DNA of 64,000 bases from Escherichia ruysiae (GTDB taxonomy: Bacteria > Pseudomonadota > Gammaproteobacteria > Enterobacterales > Enterobacteriaceae): assembly GCF_902498915.1 (NCBI RefSeq), contig NZ_CABVLQ010000001.1. The stretch is one strand, 5' to 3'. Positions 17,995 through 26,574 of this stretch are shown piece after piece. The notes below the pieces were generated by a model that saw only the letters and a program-made list of their open reading frames with translations, was not told the DNA's origin and made no database searches. The number at the start of each line of letters is the position of its first letter. Position 1 is the stretch's first letter. Position numbers and translations under genes: made by a program.

Positions 17995-18012
17995 GCCGAT
18001 CTGTCGATCGGC
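17995..18012 (-). other. Intercistronic hairpin between ygeW and ygeX
   Basis: GCCGATC-TGTC-GATCGGC is a perfect seven-pair stem with a four-base loop, without a T run on the coding strand. It is one of three hairpins placed at successive gene junctions of this operon. Confidence 0.6.
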
Positions 18013-18020
18013 CCGAGGGG

Positions 18021-19211
18021 TTATTTCACGCGTTCTTGCGCTTCTTTCAGCAGTTGTTCGAGCAGTGCACCCGGTTTGGCGTATTTACGGGACAGGATCA
18101 TCGCGGCGATGATATAAGGCTTCCAGCTGGCTTCTTTGTAGGTCGCGATACGGTATTTTTCGAATACACCTTCAGTGACTTCACCTTCTTTACAGGATAC
18201 GCCGCTGATATCGGCCGGCAGGCAGTGCATATACAGGGCTTCGCCATCACGGGTCAGCTCCATCATCTCTTCAGTACAATGCCAGTCTTTGTGTTGCGCG
18301 TTCTGCGCCAGGCACTGTTTTTCCAGAGCTTTAAGGCCTTCGTGATCGTTAGCGCGTAGCAGTTCAGTACGCTCTTCCATCACTTTATAAGGTGCCCATG
18401 ACTTCGGATAAACGATGTCTGCATCTTTAAACGCTTCTTCCATGCTGGTGACCTGACGGAAGCTGCCGCCGGATGCTTTAGCATTTTTTTTCGCCACTTC
18501 AACGACATCCGGGATCAGGTCGTAACCTTCCGGATGAGCCAGGGTGACATCCATACCGAAGCGGGTCATCAGACCGATGATGCCTTGCGGTACAGAGAGC
18601 GGTTTGCCATAGCTTGGTGAATAGGCCCAGGTCATGGCGATTTTTTTACCTTTCAGGTTTTCCAGCGAACCAAAGTGTTCACGCAACCATGCCAGGTCAG
18701 CCATCGACTGCGTTGGGTGGTCGATATCGCATTGCAGGTTCACTAAAGCCGGACGCTGCGGCAGCACGCCCTGTTTGTAACCGTCATCAAGTGCAGCGCC
18801 AACTTCACGCATATAGGCGTTACCTGCACCCAGATACATATCGTCACGAATACCGATAGCGTCGGCGCAGAAAGAGATCATATTAGCGGTTTCGCGAACG
18901 GTTTCGCCGTGAGCTATTTGTGATTTACCTTCATCAAGGTCTTGCTGTGCCAGACCGAGCAGGTTAAGCGCGGAAGCATAAGAGAAGCGGGTACGAGTAG
19001 AGTTGTCGCGGAATACGGAAATACCTAATCCACTATTAAAGACTTTGGTCGAGATGTTTTCAGCACGCAGTGCTTTTAACGCTGCGGCAACGTCCAGTAC
19101 TTGTTTCAGTTCATCTGGCGTCTGTTCCCACGTTAACAAAAAATCTTTCTCGTGAAGGTGAGAGGTCAGCGAATTGATATCCTTAATCAGCTCATTAACA
19201 GTTTTCATCAT
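18021..19211 (-). CDS. ygeW: YgeW, knotted carbamoyltransferase
   Basis: 396-residue carbamoyltransferase homologue of the aspartate/ornithine transcarbamylase superfamily. The carbamoyl phosphate-binding STRTR motif is in VFRDNSTRTRFS near residue 70, and HCLPAD is near 335; DHPTQSMADLAW near 185 is also conserved. The K-12 protein does not use ornithine or other tested usual acceptors. With ygeX, ygeY, hyuA and carbamate kinase yqeA behind it, the probable direction is phosphorolysis of a carbamoylated (ureido) intermediate such as carbamoyl-diaminopropionate, giving carbamoyl phosphate. It is first in the operon, behind a sigma-54-type promoter and divergent from the activator ygeV. Confidence 0.94.
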   Translation of the reverse strand: MMKTVNELIKDINSLTSHLHEKDFLLTWEQTPDELKQVLDVAAALKALRAENISTKVFNSGLGISVFRDNSTRTRFSYASALNLLGLAQQDLDEGKSQIAHGETVRETANMISFCADAIGIRDDMYLGAGNAYMREVGAALDDGYKQGVLPQRPALVNLQCDIDHPTQSMADLAWLREHFGSLENLKGKKIAMTWAYSPSYGKPLSVPQGIIGLMTRFGMDVTLAHPEGYDLIPDVVEVAKKNAKASGGSFRQVTSMEEAFKDADIVYPKSWAPYKVMEERTELLRANDHEGLKALEKQCLAQNAQHKDWHCTEEMMELTRDGEALYMHCLPADISGVSCKEGEVTEGVFEKYRIATYKEASWKPYIIAAMILSRKYAKPGALLEQLLKEAQERVK

Positions 19212-19302
19212 AAAGTCCCGATAGTGGAATGACAGGCAAAGTGGTTTATTTCACTGTGACTTGCCAAAGTGATTGGTGTTTTCACAGCTATACCTGGGAC
19301 TA

Positions 19303-19317
19303 ACAATAAGTGTGCCA
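19303..19317 (-). promoter_or_regulatory. Sigma-54 promoter for the ygeW operon
   Basis: The minus strand reads TGGCACACTTATTGT. The -24 element is a perfect TGGCAC and the -12 element is TTGT rather than TTGC, with the correct spacing. About 80 bases of leader would precede ygeW. Confidence 0.6.
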
Positions 19318-19534
19318 GAATTATCCACGCGGCTGCGAAAGAGTAATTCGACGGATAATATGTGGGGCTGATCACAAATTAACATTGCACTATAGAGCAT
19401 AAAAATATACGGAAACGATTGGCTTTTTTTCTGCCGTTATTTATTTGCTGCTAAGTATCATAAATAAGATATAAGGGAGAGGAGAATTGTCGTCAGTTTG
19501 ATAAATGCAGTCCTGTAATTCTCATATTGATATA

Positions 19535-19552
19535 GAAGTGTGATATCACTTC
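19535..19552. promoter_or_regulatory. Inverted repeat, candidate YgeV enhancer site
   Basis: GAAGTGTGATATCACTTC has GAAGT/ACTTC arms and a GTGATATCAC core. A related half, GAAAGTGATA, follows at about 19565. Its place between the divergent genes suggests an upstream activator site, but the binding protein is a guess. Confidence 0.35.
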
Positions 19553-19687
19553 CATAATTTCATTAGAAAGTGATAAAAATCCTATGTTTTTAGCAAAGCT
19601 ATATTTGTCTGAGTTAATATCGTCATGACCTGTGAACCATCAACGTCTTCAATGATCGACTTTTAAGTGATTCTGGAAGGTAAAGCT

Positions 19688-21466
19688 ATGGAGCTTGTTA
19701 CTACGCAGTCAGTATTGATGCAAATTCAACCAACAATTCAGCGTTTTGCCAGAATGCTAGCCAGCGTTTTGCAGCTTGAGGTTGAGATCGTTGATGAAAA
19801 CTTGTGTCGCGTCGCTGGAACTGGCGCATATGGGAAATTTCTTGGTCGCCAGCTAAGTGGTAATTCACGCTTGCTCCGCTATGTCCTGGAAACCAAAACC
19901 GAAAAGGTTGTGACACAGTCTCGCTTCGATCCCCTTTGTGAAGGTTGTGACAGTAAAGAAAATTGTCGTGAAAAGGCATTCCTGGGCACGCCCGTTATTC
20001 TGCAGGATCGTTGTGTCGGAGTGATAAGTTTGATTGCTGTTACTCATGAGCAACAAGAACATATCAGTGATAATTTACGCGAATTTTCAGATTACGTTCG
20101 CCATATATCTACTATTTTTGTCTCGAAACTTCTGGAAGATCAGGGGCCAGGAGATAATATAAGTAAAATATTCGCTACCATGATCGATAATATGGATCAG
20201 GGAGTGTTAGTTATTGATGAAGACAATCGTATTCAGTTTGTTAACCAGACTGCATTAAAAACTCTTGGTGTTGCTCAAAATAATATGGTTGGGAAACCTA
20301 TTCGTTTCAGACCATTAACATTTGAGAGTAATTTTACTCATGGACATATGCAACATATCGTTTCGTGGGATGATAAAAGTGAATTAATCATTGGTCAGTT
20401 GCATAACATCCAGGGGCGACAGTTATTTTTGATGGCGTTTCACCAGTCACATACCAGTTTTTCTGTGGCGAACGTTTCTGATGAACCGCATATTGAACAA
20501 TTAGTGGGTGAATGCCGGGTTATGCGGCAATTAAAACGACTCATTAGCCGTATCGCGCCCAGCCCATCCAGCGTAATGGTGGTCGGGGAAAGTGGCACCG
20601 GTAAAGAAGTTGTCGCTCGTGCAATCCATAAGTTGAGTGGAAGACGGAATAAACCCTTTATTGCTATCAACTGTGCCGCGATCCCGGAGCAGCTTCTGGA
20701 AAGTGAGCTGTTCGGTTATGTCAAAGGCGCTTTTACGGGGGCTTCTGCCAACGGAAAAACAGGGCTGATTCAGGCGGCGAATACGGGCACGCTGTTTCTC
20801 GATGAAATTGGCGATATGCCATTAATGTTGCAGGCAAAATTGTTACGAGCTATTGAGGCGCGTGAAATTCTGCCGATTGGTGCCAGCAGCCCAATACAGG
20901 TCGACATTCGCATCATTTCTGCAACTAACCAGAATTTGGCTCAGTTTATTGCTGAAGGTAAGTTTCGTGAGGATCTCTTCTATCGCCTGAATGTTATTCC
21001 GATAACGTTGCCGCCTTTGCGTGAACGTCAGGAAGATATTGAACTGCTGGTGCATTACTTTTTACATCTGCATACCCGTCGTCTGGGGTCGGTTTATCCT
21101 GGCATTGCTCCTGATGTTGTTGAGTTGCTGCGTAAGCATTATTGGCCTGGAAACCTGCGAGAGCTAAGCAATTTGATGGAATATCTGGTCAACGTTGTTC
21201 CTTCAGGTGAAGTCATTGACAGCACACTCCTGCCGCCCAATCTGGTAAATAACGGCGTGACAGAGCAAAGTGAGAGCCCAGAAGCCAGCGAAGCACATTT
21301 GGCACTTGATGATGCTGGTGGTACGGCGCTGGAGGAGATGGAAAAACAGATGATCCGCGAGGCGCTTTCACGTCATAACAGCAAGAAGCAAGTCGCTGAT
21401 GAACTGGGCATCGGCATTGCTACGCTCTATCGTAAGATTAAAAAATATGAATTGTTAAGCGCGTAA
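19688..21466 (+). CDS. ygeV: YgeV, sigma-54-dependent transcriptional activator
   Basis: 592-residue enhancer-binding protein. An N-terminal sensor region (about 1-165) contains a cysteine group C84, C87 and C93 in CEGCDSKENC. A PAS-like domain (MIDNMDQGVLVIDEDN) follows at about 170-275. The AAA+ domain has Walker A GESGTGKE, the sigma-54 contact motif GAFTGA and FLDEIGDMP. A Fis-type helix-turn-helix ends the protein (KKQVADELGIGIATLYRKIK). I took ATG 19688, which follows GGAAGG and gives the K-12 length, rather than an in-frame GTG at 19667. It almost certainly drives the divergent ygeW operon and perhaps ygfK. The signal is unknown; a purine or redox signal is plausible. Confidence 0.93.
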   Translation: MELVTTQSVLMQIQPTIQRFARMLASVLQLEVEIVDENLCRVAGTGAYGKFLGRQLSGNSRLLRYVLETKTEKVVTQSRFDPLCEGCDSKENCREKAFLGTPVILQDRCVGVISLIAVTHEQQEHISDNLREFSDYVRHISTIFVSKLLEDQGPGDNISKIFATMIDNMDQGVLVIDEDNRIQFVNQTALKTLGVAQNNMVGKPIRFRPLTFESNFTHGHMQHIVSWDDKSELIIGQLHNIQGRQLFLMAFHQSHTSFSVANVSDEPHIEQLVGECRVMRQLKRLISRIAPSPSSVMVVGESGTGKEVVARAIHKLSGRRNKPFIAINCAAIPEQLLESELFGYVKGAFTGASANGKTGLIQAANTGTLFLDEIGDMPLMLQAKLLRAIEAREILPIGASSPIQVDIRIISATNQNLAQFIAEGKFREDLFYRLNVIPITLPPLRERQEDIELLVHYFLHLHTRRLGSVYPGIAPDVVELLRKHYWPGNLRELSNLMEYLVNVVPSGEVIDSTLLPPNLVNNGVTEQSESPEASEAHLALDDAGGTALEEMEKQMIREALSRHNSKKQVADELGIGIATLYRKIKKYELLSA

Positions 21467-21505
21467 CCGCCGTAAATCCGGCCTGCATTCAGGCCGGATT
21501 TCGTT

Positions 21506-21985
21506 TTACTTCGTTTCCTCGCAGTCCAGCACTGTATTCACAATCATCTGATAACCGGTGCAGCGACAAAGATTTCCCGCCAGGCCGCGACGAATTTCCG
21601 TAATAGTTAATGGTTTCTCGCGTGGTTTTGCCAGCATTGCCGTGGTGGCCATAATCAACCCAGGCGTACAAAAGCCACACTGTACCGCGCCTGATTTCGC
21701 ATAAGCCTGTTGTACATGAGAAAGTTTGCCGCCTTTTGCTTCGCCTTCCAGCGTGCGTATCTCTTTTCCTTCAGCCCAGGAGGCAAAGTATAAGCAGCTA
21801 TCTATCGCGGTGCCATCAACCAGCACAGTACACGCGCCGCATTCTCCAACGCAGCATCCTTGTTTGACGCTAAGTAATCCTTGCTCACGGAGCAGTTCTG
21901 AAAGCGGCATACCCGGCGCGGCGCGGAGCTGAAAAGGCATTCCGTTAATGACGCATTCAATGGTAATTGTTTCGCTGTGGTTCAT
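21506..21985 (-). CDS. xdhC: XdhC, [2Fe-2S] subunit of xanthine dehydrogenase
   Basis: 159-residue small subunit carrying two [2Fe-2S] clusters. The N-terminal plant-ferredoxin-like cluster uses cysteines in GCCVGECGACTVLV near residue 42 and in IDSC; the second uses QCGFCTPG near 100 and CRCTGY near 138. All ligands are intact, in contrast to XdhD. It takes electrons from the molybdenum site of XdhA and passes them to FAD in XdhB. Its ATG overlaps the xdhB stop (ATGA), so the subunits are coupled. It is the last gene of xdhABC. Confidence 0.96.
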   Translation of the reverse strand: MNHSETITIECVINGMPFQLRAAPGMPLSELLREQGLLSVKQGCCVGECGACTVLVDGTAIDSCLYFASWAEGKEIRTLEGEAKGGKLSHVQQAYAKSGAVQCGFCTPGLIMATTAMLAKPREKPLTITEIRRGLAGNLCRCTGYQMIVNTVLDCEETK

Positions 21986-22860
21986 TGCAGTTTTCCCCCT
22001 GCCGCAGCGACGGCTTCGCTAATGACTTTTTTGGTCATCGTCTGGATAAGATGCAGACGAAACTCTTTACTCGCACGCCATGAGGAACGCGGGGCGACGT
22101 CTTGCAGGACAGACTCGCTGATGGCTTCCAGCGTTTGCAGGTTCAGTGGCGCGTTTTGTGCAGCCTGTTCAGCATGTTGGCAGCGAATCGGCGTTGGAGC
22201 GGCAACACCAAATGCCAGGCGTAATTCACTGAAACTTCCATTATCCAGCCGACAATGTGCGGCGCAGCCAATCGTTGAAATATCCATCGCGTCGCGCATG
22301 GCATATTTAAAATGCGCGCTACCAGCATGTTCTTTCGGTTGCGGCGGAAAATGAAAGGCGACAAGGATTTCGTCATGCTCAAGAGATACTTTGCCCGGCC
22401 CGGTGTGAAAGCCATTTATCGGGACAAAACGAACTCCTCGCGGTGAGTGGATCTCCAGCTTCGCGTCATAAATCAGCGTTGGCGTGGCGGAATCTGCGCT
22501 GGTGGCACCGTTGCAAATATTTCCACCGTAGGTAGCGACATTACGGATCTGTGGCCCGGCAATTGACGAAGCCGCAGCACATAACGCCGGAAGATGACGC
22601 TGGGTTAACGGATCTTCAATGAGCTGAGTAAATGTCGTCGCGGAGCCGATTCGCAGCGCGCCGTCTTCCTCCAGCGTAATCCCCCGAAGCTCCGCCAGAT
22701 TGTGGATATCAACAATATGGCGATAACGGTCATTGTGATGGTGGAGCTGAATCAGTACGTCAGTGCCACCGGCGAGCAGTTTTGCCTGCGGATTGTGGGT
22801 CAGCAGGTTGATGGCATCGGCAATGGTGGTCGCGCGATGGTAAGAAGCAAAATCAAACAT
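21982..22860 (-). CDS. xdhB: XdhB, FAD-binding subunit of xanthine dehydrogenase
   Basis: 292-residue FAD-binding medium subunit of the molybdenum hydroxylase. The flavin diphosphate loop AGGTDVLIQ is near residue 31 and the second loop VATYGGNICNGATSAD is near 107. It lies ten bases after xdhA and overlaps xdhC by four. Together the three subunits oxidise hypoxanthine/xanthine-type purines. Confidence 0.96.
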   Translation of the reverse strand: MFDFASYHRATTIADAINLLTHNPQAKLLAGGTDVLIQLHHHNDRYRHIVDIHNLAELRGITLEEDGALRIGSATTFTQLIEDPLTQRHLPALCAAASSIAGPQIRNVATYGGNICNGATSADSATPTLIYDAKLEIHSPRGVRFVPINGFHTGPGKVSLEHDEILVAFHFPPQPKEHAGSAHFKYAMRDAMDISTIGCAAHCRLDNGSFSELRLAFGVAAPTPIRCQHAEQAAQNAPLNLQTLEAISESVLQDVAPRSSWRASKEFRLHLIQTMTKKVISEAVAAAGGKLQ

Positions 22861-22870
22861 GATGTTATCC

Positions 22871-25168
22871 TCAAATCAATCCTGCCAGATGGAACTCTTC
22901 GTATAACCGTTTTGGCGTCAGCGGCAGTGTATTGATTGCAACACCGGTAGCCATCTTCACCGCGTTACGAATAGCTGCGGCAACAGGAATGATCGGAGGC
23001 TCACCCAGTGACTTATGTCCGTATGCGGATTGCGGTTCATTGATTTCGACGAACGCGCTTTCCAGTTGTGGCAGATCTGGCATGGTCGGCATTTTGTAAT
23101 CCAGCAGATTTGGGTTACGTACCACACCGCTTTTCGCGTCGATGATCATCTCTTCAAATAGCGCCCAGCCAATGCCCATTCCCATCCCGCCGTGTACCTG
23201 GCCTTCTGCCAGCAGCGGATTGAGAATATGCCCCGAATCATGAACATTGAGGATGCGGTTGATAGTGACTTTGCACAGCGCGATATCGACCGTCAGATCA
23301 ACAAAGGTACAGCCAAACGCTGGTGGGTTCGTGGTGGTTTTGATGGAGCTTTCTGCAGAAAGCTGTCCGCCACGCTCGGGATGATAAAACGCATCCATTG
23401 CCAGATCTTTTAATGACAACAATGGCTCTTCCGGTCTTTCAACCAGCACGATATGGCCTTTTATCAAGGTTAGATTCATCGCTGACTGATGTAGCATGAC
23501 TGCGGCGTGAGCGATGATTTTCTCTTTCAACAGCAACGCCGCACTGCGCAACGCTGGCGCGGCAACATAGCTCTGCCGTGACGCAAACGCACCGGGGTCG
23601 AAGGGTGTAACGTCGGTGTCTTGTGTCGAAATTACGCGGACATCGCTGACCGGGACACCCACGGTTTCCGCCACCATTTGCGAGAACACGGTGTCGGCAC
23701 CCTGACCGATTTCCGTCGCACCGCTTTGCACGTTGATGGTTCCATCCTGATTCATCAACAGGCGTGCGCCAGCGATTTCTACACCAACAGGCCAGGTGTT
23801 AGAGGTGTAGCTAAAACAGGCAACGCCAACGCCTCGCCGTAAATTGCCTTGCTGGTTCTGGCACTCTGCACGGCGTTTTTCCCATTCAAAGATTTCTCGT
23901 CCTTTTTCCAGACACTCTGGTAATCCGGCGCTGTAAATACGCTTGCCCGTGAGTGGATTTGCATCGCCTTCACGAGCGGCATTACGTAAACGAATTTCTA
24001 CTGGGTCTAGTTCCAGCGCAGTAGCGGCGTCATCCAGCATTGATTCGACAGCAAAAACGACTTGCGGTGCACCATAACCGCGCATCGCGCCAGCCGAGGG
24101 CAGATTGGTATAGCAGGTCTTTGAACTGTAAGCGTAAGCACAACGAGGATAAAGGTAAGCGACTTTATTACCGCCTGCGGAAGCGATGGAGTGACCGTGA
24201 GAGGCGTAAGCGCCGGTGTTGGACAGAACATCCAGACTATAACCTTTCAACGTACCATCACGGTTCACGCCCATTTGCCCATCAATGGTAAAGGCGTGGC
24301 GGGTTCGGGTTGCGAGAAAACACTCTTCACGGCTAAGGGAAACTTTCACCGGAATACCACCGAGCTTGCTGGTCAGGAATGCCGCCATTGGCTCTTCCAG
24401 CACATCCTGTTTATTACCAAAACCGCCACCGACAAACGGTTTGATGACTCGCACACATGACCAGGGAATATCCAGCGCCTGACCGACAACGCGGCGAACA
24501 ATGTGCGGGATCTGCGTACTGGAGACGATGGTAATTCGCGAGTCATCCTCCATCCATGCCAGAGAGGTCACACTTTCCATATGGCAATGCTGAATGACCG
24601 GTGTCTGATAATGCCCCTCGATCTGGTAATCTGCCGCATCGATTGTTTGCTGGACATTGCCTGTCGACATCATGCTTTGTTTAAGTAAATTGCCGCCGTT
24701 ATGGATTGGTGCTGCGTCTTCTGCCAGTGCCGCTTCTGGCGTGGTGATAACGGGTAATTCTTGCCACTCGATGCTGACTAGTTGCGCCGCTTTTTCTGCC
24801 GTGAGCTCATCGCGGGCTACGACGATGGCAACAGCATCACCATGATGACGAACATGGCGGGTTAACAGTGCGCGATCGGCGGTATCGCGTTTATTTTCGT
24901 CAAGAGTCCATGCATGTCCTGCCGTCGCGAATGGGATATCCGGTACATCTTCCCAGGTAAAAATCGCCAGTACGCCCGGCAGGCTTCTGGCTTTTTCATC
25001 GTTAATATTTACGGCATAACCATGTGCGATAGGGCTACGTACATATTTTGCGTAACACATGCCTGCCATAACATAATCATCTGTATATCGTGCCCGCCCG
25101 GTAACCTTAGCAATGGCATTTACGCGCATACATGATTCACCTGTAGCGGTTGCTTCCCGCGCTTCCAT
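22871..25168 (-). CDS. xdhA: XdhA, molybdenum-binding subunit of xanthine dehydrogenase
   Basis: Large subunit that binds the molybdopterin cytosine dinucleotide and the purine. GGGFGNKQD near residue 225 and GEPPIIP near 730 are cofactor/catalytic region signatures, the latter with the conserved active-site glutamate. Two starts are possible. ATG 25168 has AAGGGGAT six to seven bases upstream and gives 765 residues. The start used for K-12, ATG 25129 (MRVNAIAK), gives 752 residues and has AGGTGA upstream. Upstream of the gene I see CRP-like repeats but no sigma-54 element, so it may be controlled separately from the ygeW operon. Confidence 0.95.
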   Translation of the reverse strand: MEAREATATGESCMRVNAIAKVTGRARYTDDYVMAGMCYAKYVRSPIAHGYAVNINDEKARSLPGVLAIFTWEDVPDIPFATAGHAWTLDENKRDTADRALLTRHVRHHGDAVAIVVARDELTAEKAAQLVSIEWQELPVITTPEAALAEDAAPIHNGGNLLKQSMMSTGNVQQTIDAADYQIEGHYQTPVIQHCHMESVTSLAWMEDDSRITIVSSTQIPHIVRRVVGQALDIPWSCVRVIKPFVGGGFGNKQDVLEEPMAAFLTSKLGGIPVKVSLSREECFLATRTRHAFTIDGQMGVNRDGTLKGYSLDVLSNTGAYASHGHSIASAGGNKVAYLYPRCAYAYSSKTCYTNLPSAGAMRGYGAPQVVFAVESMLDDAATALELDPVEIRLRNAAREGDANPLTGKRIYSAGLPECLEKGREIFEWEKRRAECQNQQGNLRRGVGVACFSYTSNTWPVGVEIAGARLLMNQDGTINVQSGATEIGQGADTVFSQMVAETVGVPVSDVRVISTQDTDVTPFDPGAFASRQSYVAAPALRSAALLLKEKIIAHAAVMLHQSAMNLTLIKGHIVLVERPEEPLLSLKDLAMDAFYHPERGGQLSAESSIKTTTNPPAFGCTFVDLTVDIALCKVTINRILNVHDSGHILNPLLAEGQVHGGMGMGIGWALFEEMIIDAKSGVVRNPNLLDYKMPTMPDLPQLESAFVEINEPQSAYGHKSLGEPPIIPVAAAIRNAVKMATGVAINTLPLTPKRLYEEFHLAGLI

Positions 25169-25557
25169 AGAAATCCCCTTGATTTGAACATTTGGTTCTT
25201 ATGGCAATGATTTAGTCTTTGCAGGCAAGAATTACGCCAGAAACGACTATAAACATGGTGGGAGGAGGGAAGTGTGATGTTGTTAATAAAACGCCAGGGA
25301 TGATGCGTTTTTATCAGCAAAGCAAGAGAGGGCAGTGTATCAATATGAGTGTGATAAAAATCATTGTGATAAATGAATATTAGGCGACACTCAGGGGGCT
25401 CTCTTTTTCGTTATGACGATGTGTAAATGGGGGATCGCTATCCTAATGGATTCATTCACAATTCTTGATTTGTACATCCATTTTCCGAGCAATGGATTGG
25501 GTATCTGACAGGTGGCTGCTATGATATAGCGTCTTGTTTTTTGAGCGAGGAAAGATT
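25169..25557. other. Divergent intergenic region xdhA / ygeR
   Basis: 389 bases between divergent genes. Its middle contains two close copies of TGTGATAAA (25351 and 25365). The first forms TGTGA-TAAAAA-TCATT, a partial CRP site, and TGATAAAAATCA is an FNR/CRP-like palindrome. No sigma-54 motif was found on either strand. A stretch near 25520-25535 could serve as the ygeR -10 region. Confidence 0.5.
25351..25366. promoter_or_regulatory. CRP/FNR-like site upstream of xdhA
   Basis: TGTGA-TAAAAA-TCATT matches one CRP half perfectly and the other partly. It lies about 185 bases upstream of xdhA, so it could serve either xdhA or ygeR. Confidence 0.35.
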
Positions 25558-26313
25558 TTGAGCGCAGGACGCCCGAATAAAAAAACGCTGGGTATCGTGA
25601 TGCTGTTATCGGCAGGGCTGCTTCTGGCGGGCTGTTCTGGTAGCAAATCATCAGACACAGGAACGTATTCCGGCTCCGTTTACACCGTGAAACGGGGGGA
25701 TACGCTTTATCGTATTTCACGCACCACGGGAACAAGCGTAAAAGAACTTGCCCGACTCAACGGCATTTCTCCACCCTATACCATCGAAGTTGGTCAAAAG
25801 TTGAAGCTTGGTGGGGCAAAAAGTAACCGCAGCTCGAGAAAAAATACAGCCAAATCAACGACGAAAACAGCGTCAGTCACTCCACCGCCAGTGGTTCCGA
25901 AATCTTCATGGCCACCCGTCGGACAACGCTGCTGGATATGGCCAGCGAGTGGAAAAGTTATCATGCCTTACTCAATGGCGGATGGCGGCAATAAAGGGAT
26001 TGATATTGCTGCAGCGCGCGGGACACCAATATATGCAGCTGGCGCCGGCAAGGTTGTGTATGTCGGTAACCAATTACGTGGCTACGGTAATCTCATCATG
26101 ATTAAACACAGTGAAGATTACATCACTGCCTACGCTCATAACGACACGATGCTGGTAAACAATGGGCAAAATGTTAAGGCTGGGCAAAAGATAGCGACGA
26201 TGGGCAGTACGGATGCTGAATCCGTGCGGTTACATTTCCAGATTCGTTACCGTGCTACGGCGATTGATCCTTTGCGCTACTTGCCGCCACAGGGCAGCAA
26301 ACCAAAGTGCTGA
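25558..26313 (+). CDS. ygeR: YgeR (ActS), LysM/M23 lipoprotein activator of amidases
   Basis: 251-residue outer-membrane lipoprotein with a degenerate LytM (M23) domain, known to activate periplasmic amidases such as AmiC and so help split septal wall. The start is TTG at 25558, with GAGGAAAG just upstream. A lipoprotein signal ends at LLLAGC. A LysM repeat follows (YTVKRGDTLYRISRTTG, about 45-90), then a basic Ser/Thr linker, then the LytM domain from about 125, with GGNKGIDIAA. The catalytic HxH is not complete, as expected for an activator rather than an enzyme. Also known as actS. Confidence 0.93.
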   Translation: MSAGRPNKKTLGIVMLLSAGLLLAGCSGSKSSDTGTYSGSVYTVKRGDTLYRISRTTGTSVKELARLNGISPPYTIEVGQKLKLGGAKSNRSSRKNTAKSTTKTASVTPPPVVPKSSWPPVGQRCWIWPASGKVIMPYSMADGGNKGIDIAAARGTPIYAAGAGKVVYVGNQLRGYGNLIMIKHSEDYITAYAHNDTMLVNNGQNVKAGQKIATMGSTDAESVRLHFQIRYRATAIDPLRYLPPQGSKPKC

Positions 26314-26346
26314 TGGTGAATTAATCAGCAGTCAGTAGCAAGGCAC

Positions 26347-26374
26347 TTGCTAAGAAGAGCGTAAGGTTTATAAT
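26347..26374 (+). promoter_or_regulatory. Promoter of glyU
   Basis: TTGCTA and a perfect TATAAT lie 16 bases apart, 18 bases before the tRNA. The bases just after the -10 box are GC-rich, as in stable-RNA promoters. Confidence 0.75.
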
Positions 26375-26391
26375 GCCTTACGCATCTCAAA

Positions 26392-26465
26392 GCGGGCGTA
26401 GTTCAATGGTAGAACGAGAGCTTCCCAAGCTCTATACGAGGGTTCGATTCCCTTCGCCCGCTCCA
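26392..26465 (+). tRNA. glyU: tRNA-Gly (anticodon CCC)
   Basis: 74-base cloverleaf with encoded CCA. The acceptor stem is GCGGGCG/CGCCCGC, the anticodon CCC is at 26424-26426 within CTTCCCAAG, and the T loop is GGTTCGATTCC. It reads GGG codons. This is the known landing point next to ETT2; no second copy of its 3' end was found downstream, so there is no sign of a complete integrated element. Confidence 0.97.
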
Positions 26466-26574
26466 GTTTTTATATCCTCATTTATTTTTCTTTTTTATCG
26501 AAACGTTCCATTCTTTTAATGTACTCACATCAGGTATGGCTGAATCAAATAACAACAATCAAAAATAAGTAGAA

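Larger units (their letters stand above)
19212..19687. other. Divergent regulatory region ygeW / ygeV
   Basis: 476 AT-rich bases between two divergent genes. The ygeW side has a -24/-12 sigma-54 element at 19303-19317. Towards ygeV there is an 18-base inverted repeat at 19535-19552. The distance between the two (about 220 bases) suits an enhancer-type activator that loops DNA to the promoter. The ygeV promoter could not be placed with confidence. Confidence 0.6.

Noticed and set aside
25169..25557. Sigma-54 promoter for xdhA
   Set aside because: TGGCAATG and TTTGCAGG occur near 25201-25226 but the spacing between GG and GC is too long for a -24/-12 element, and they are on the wrong strand for xdhA.
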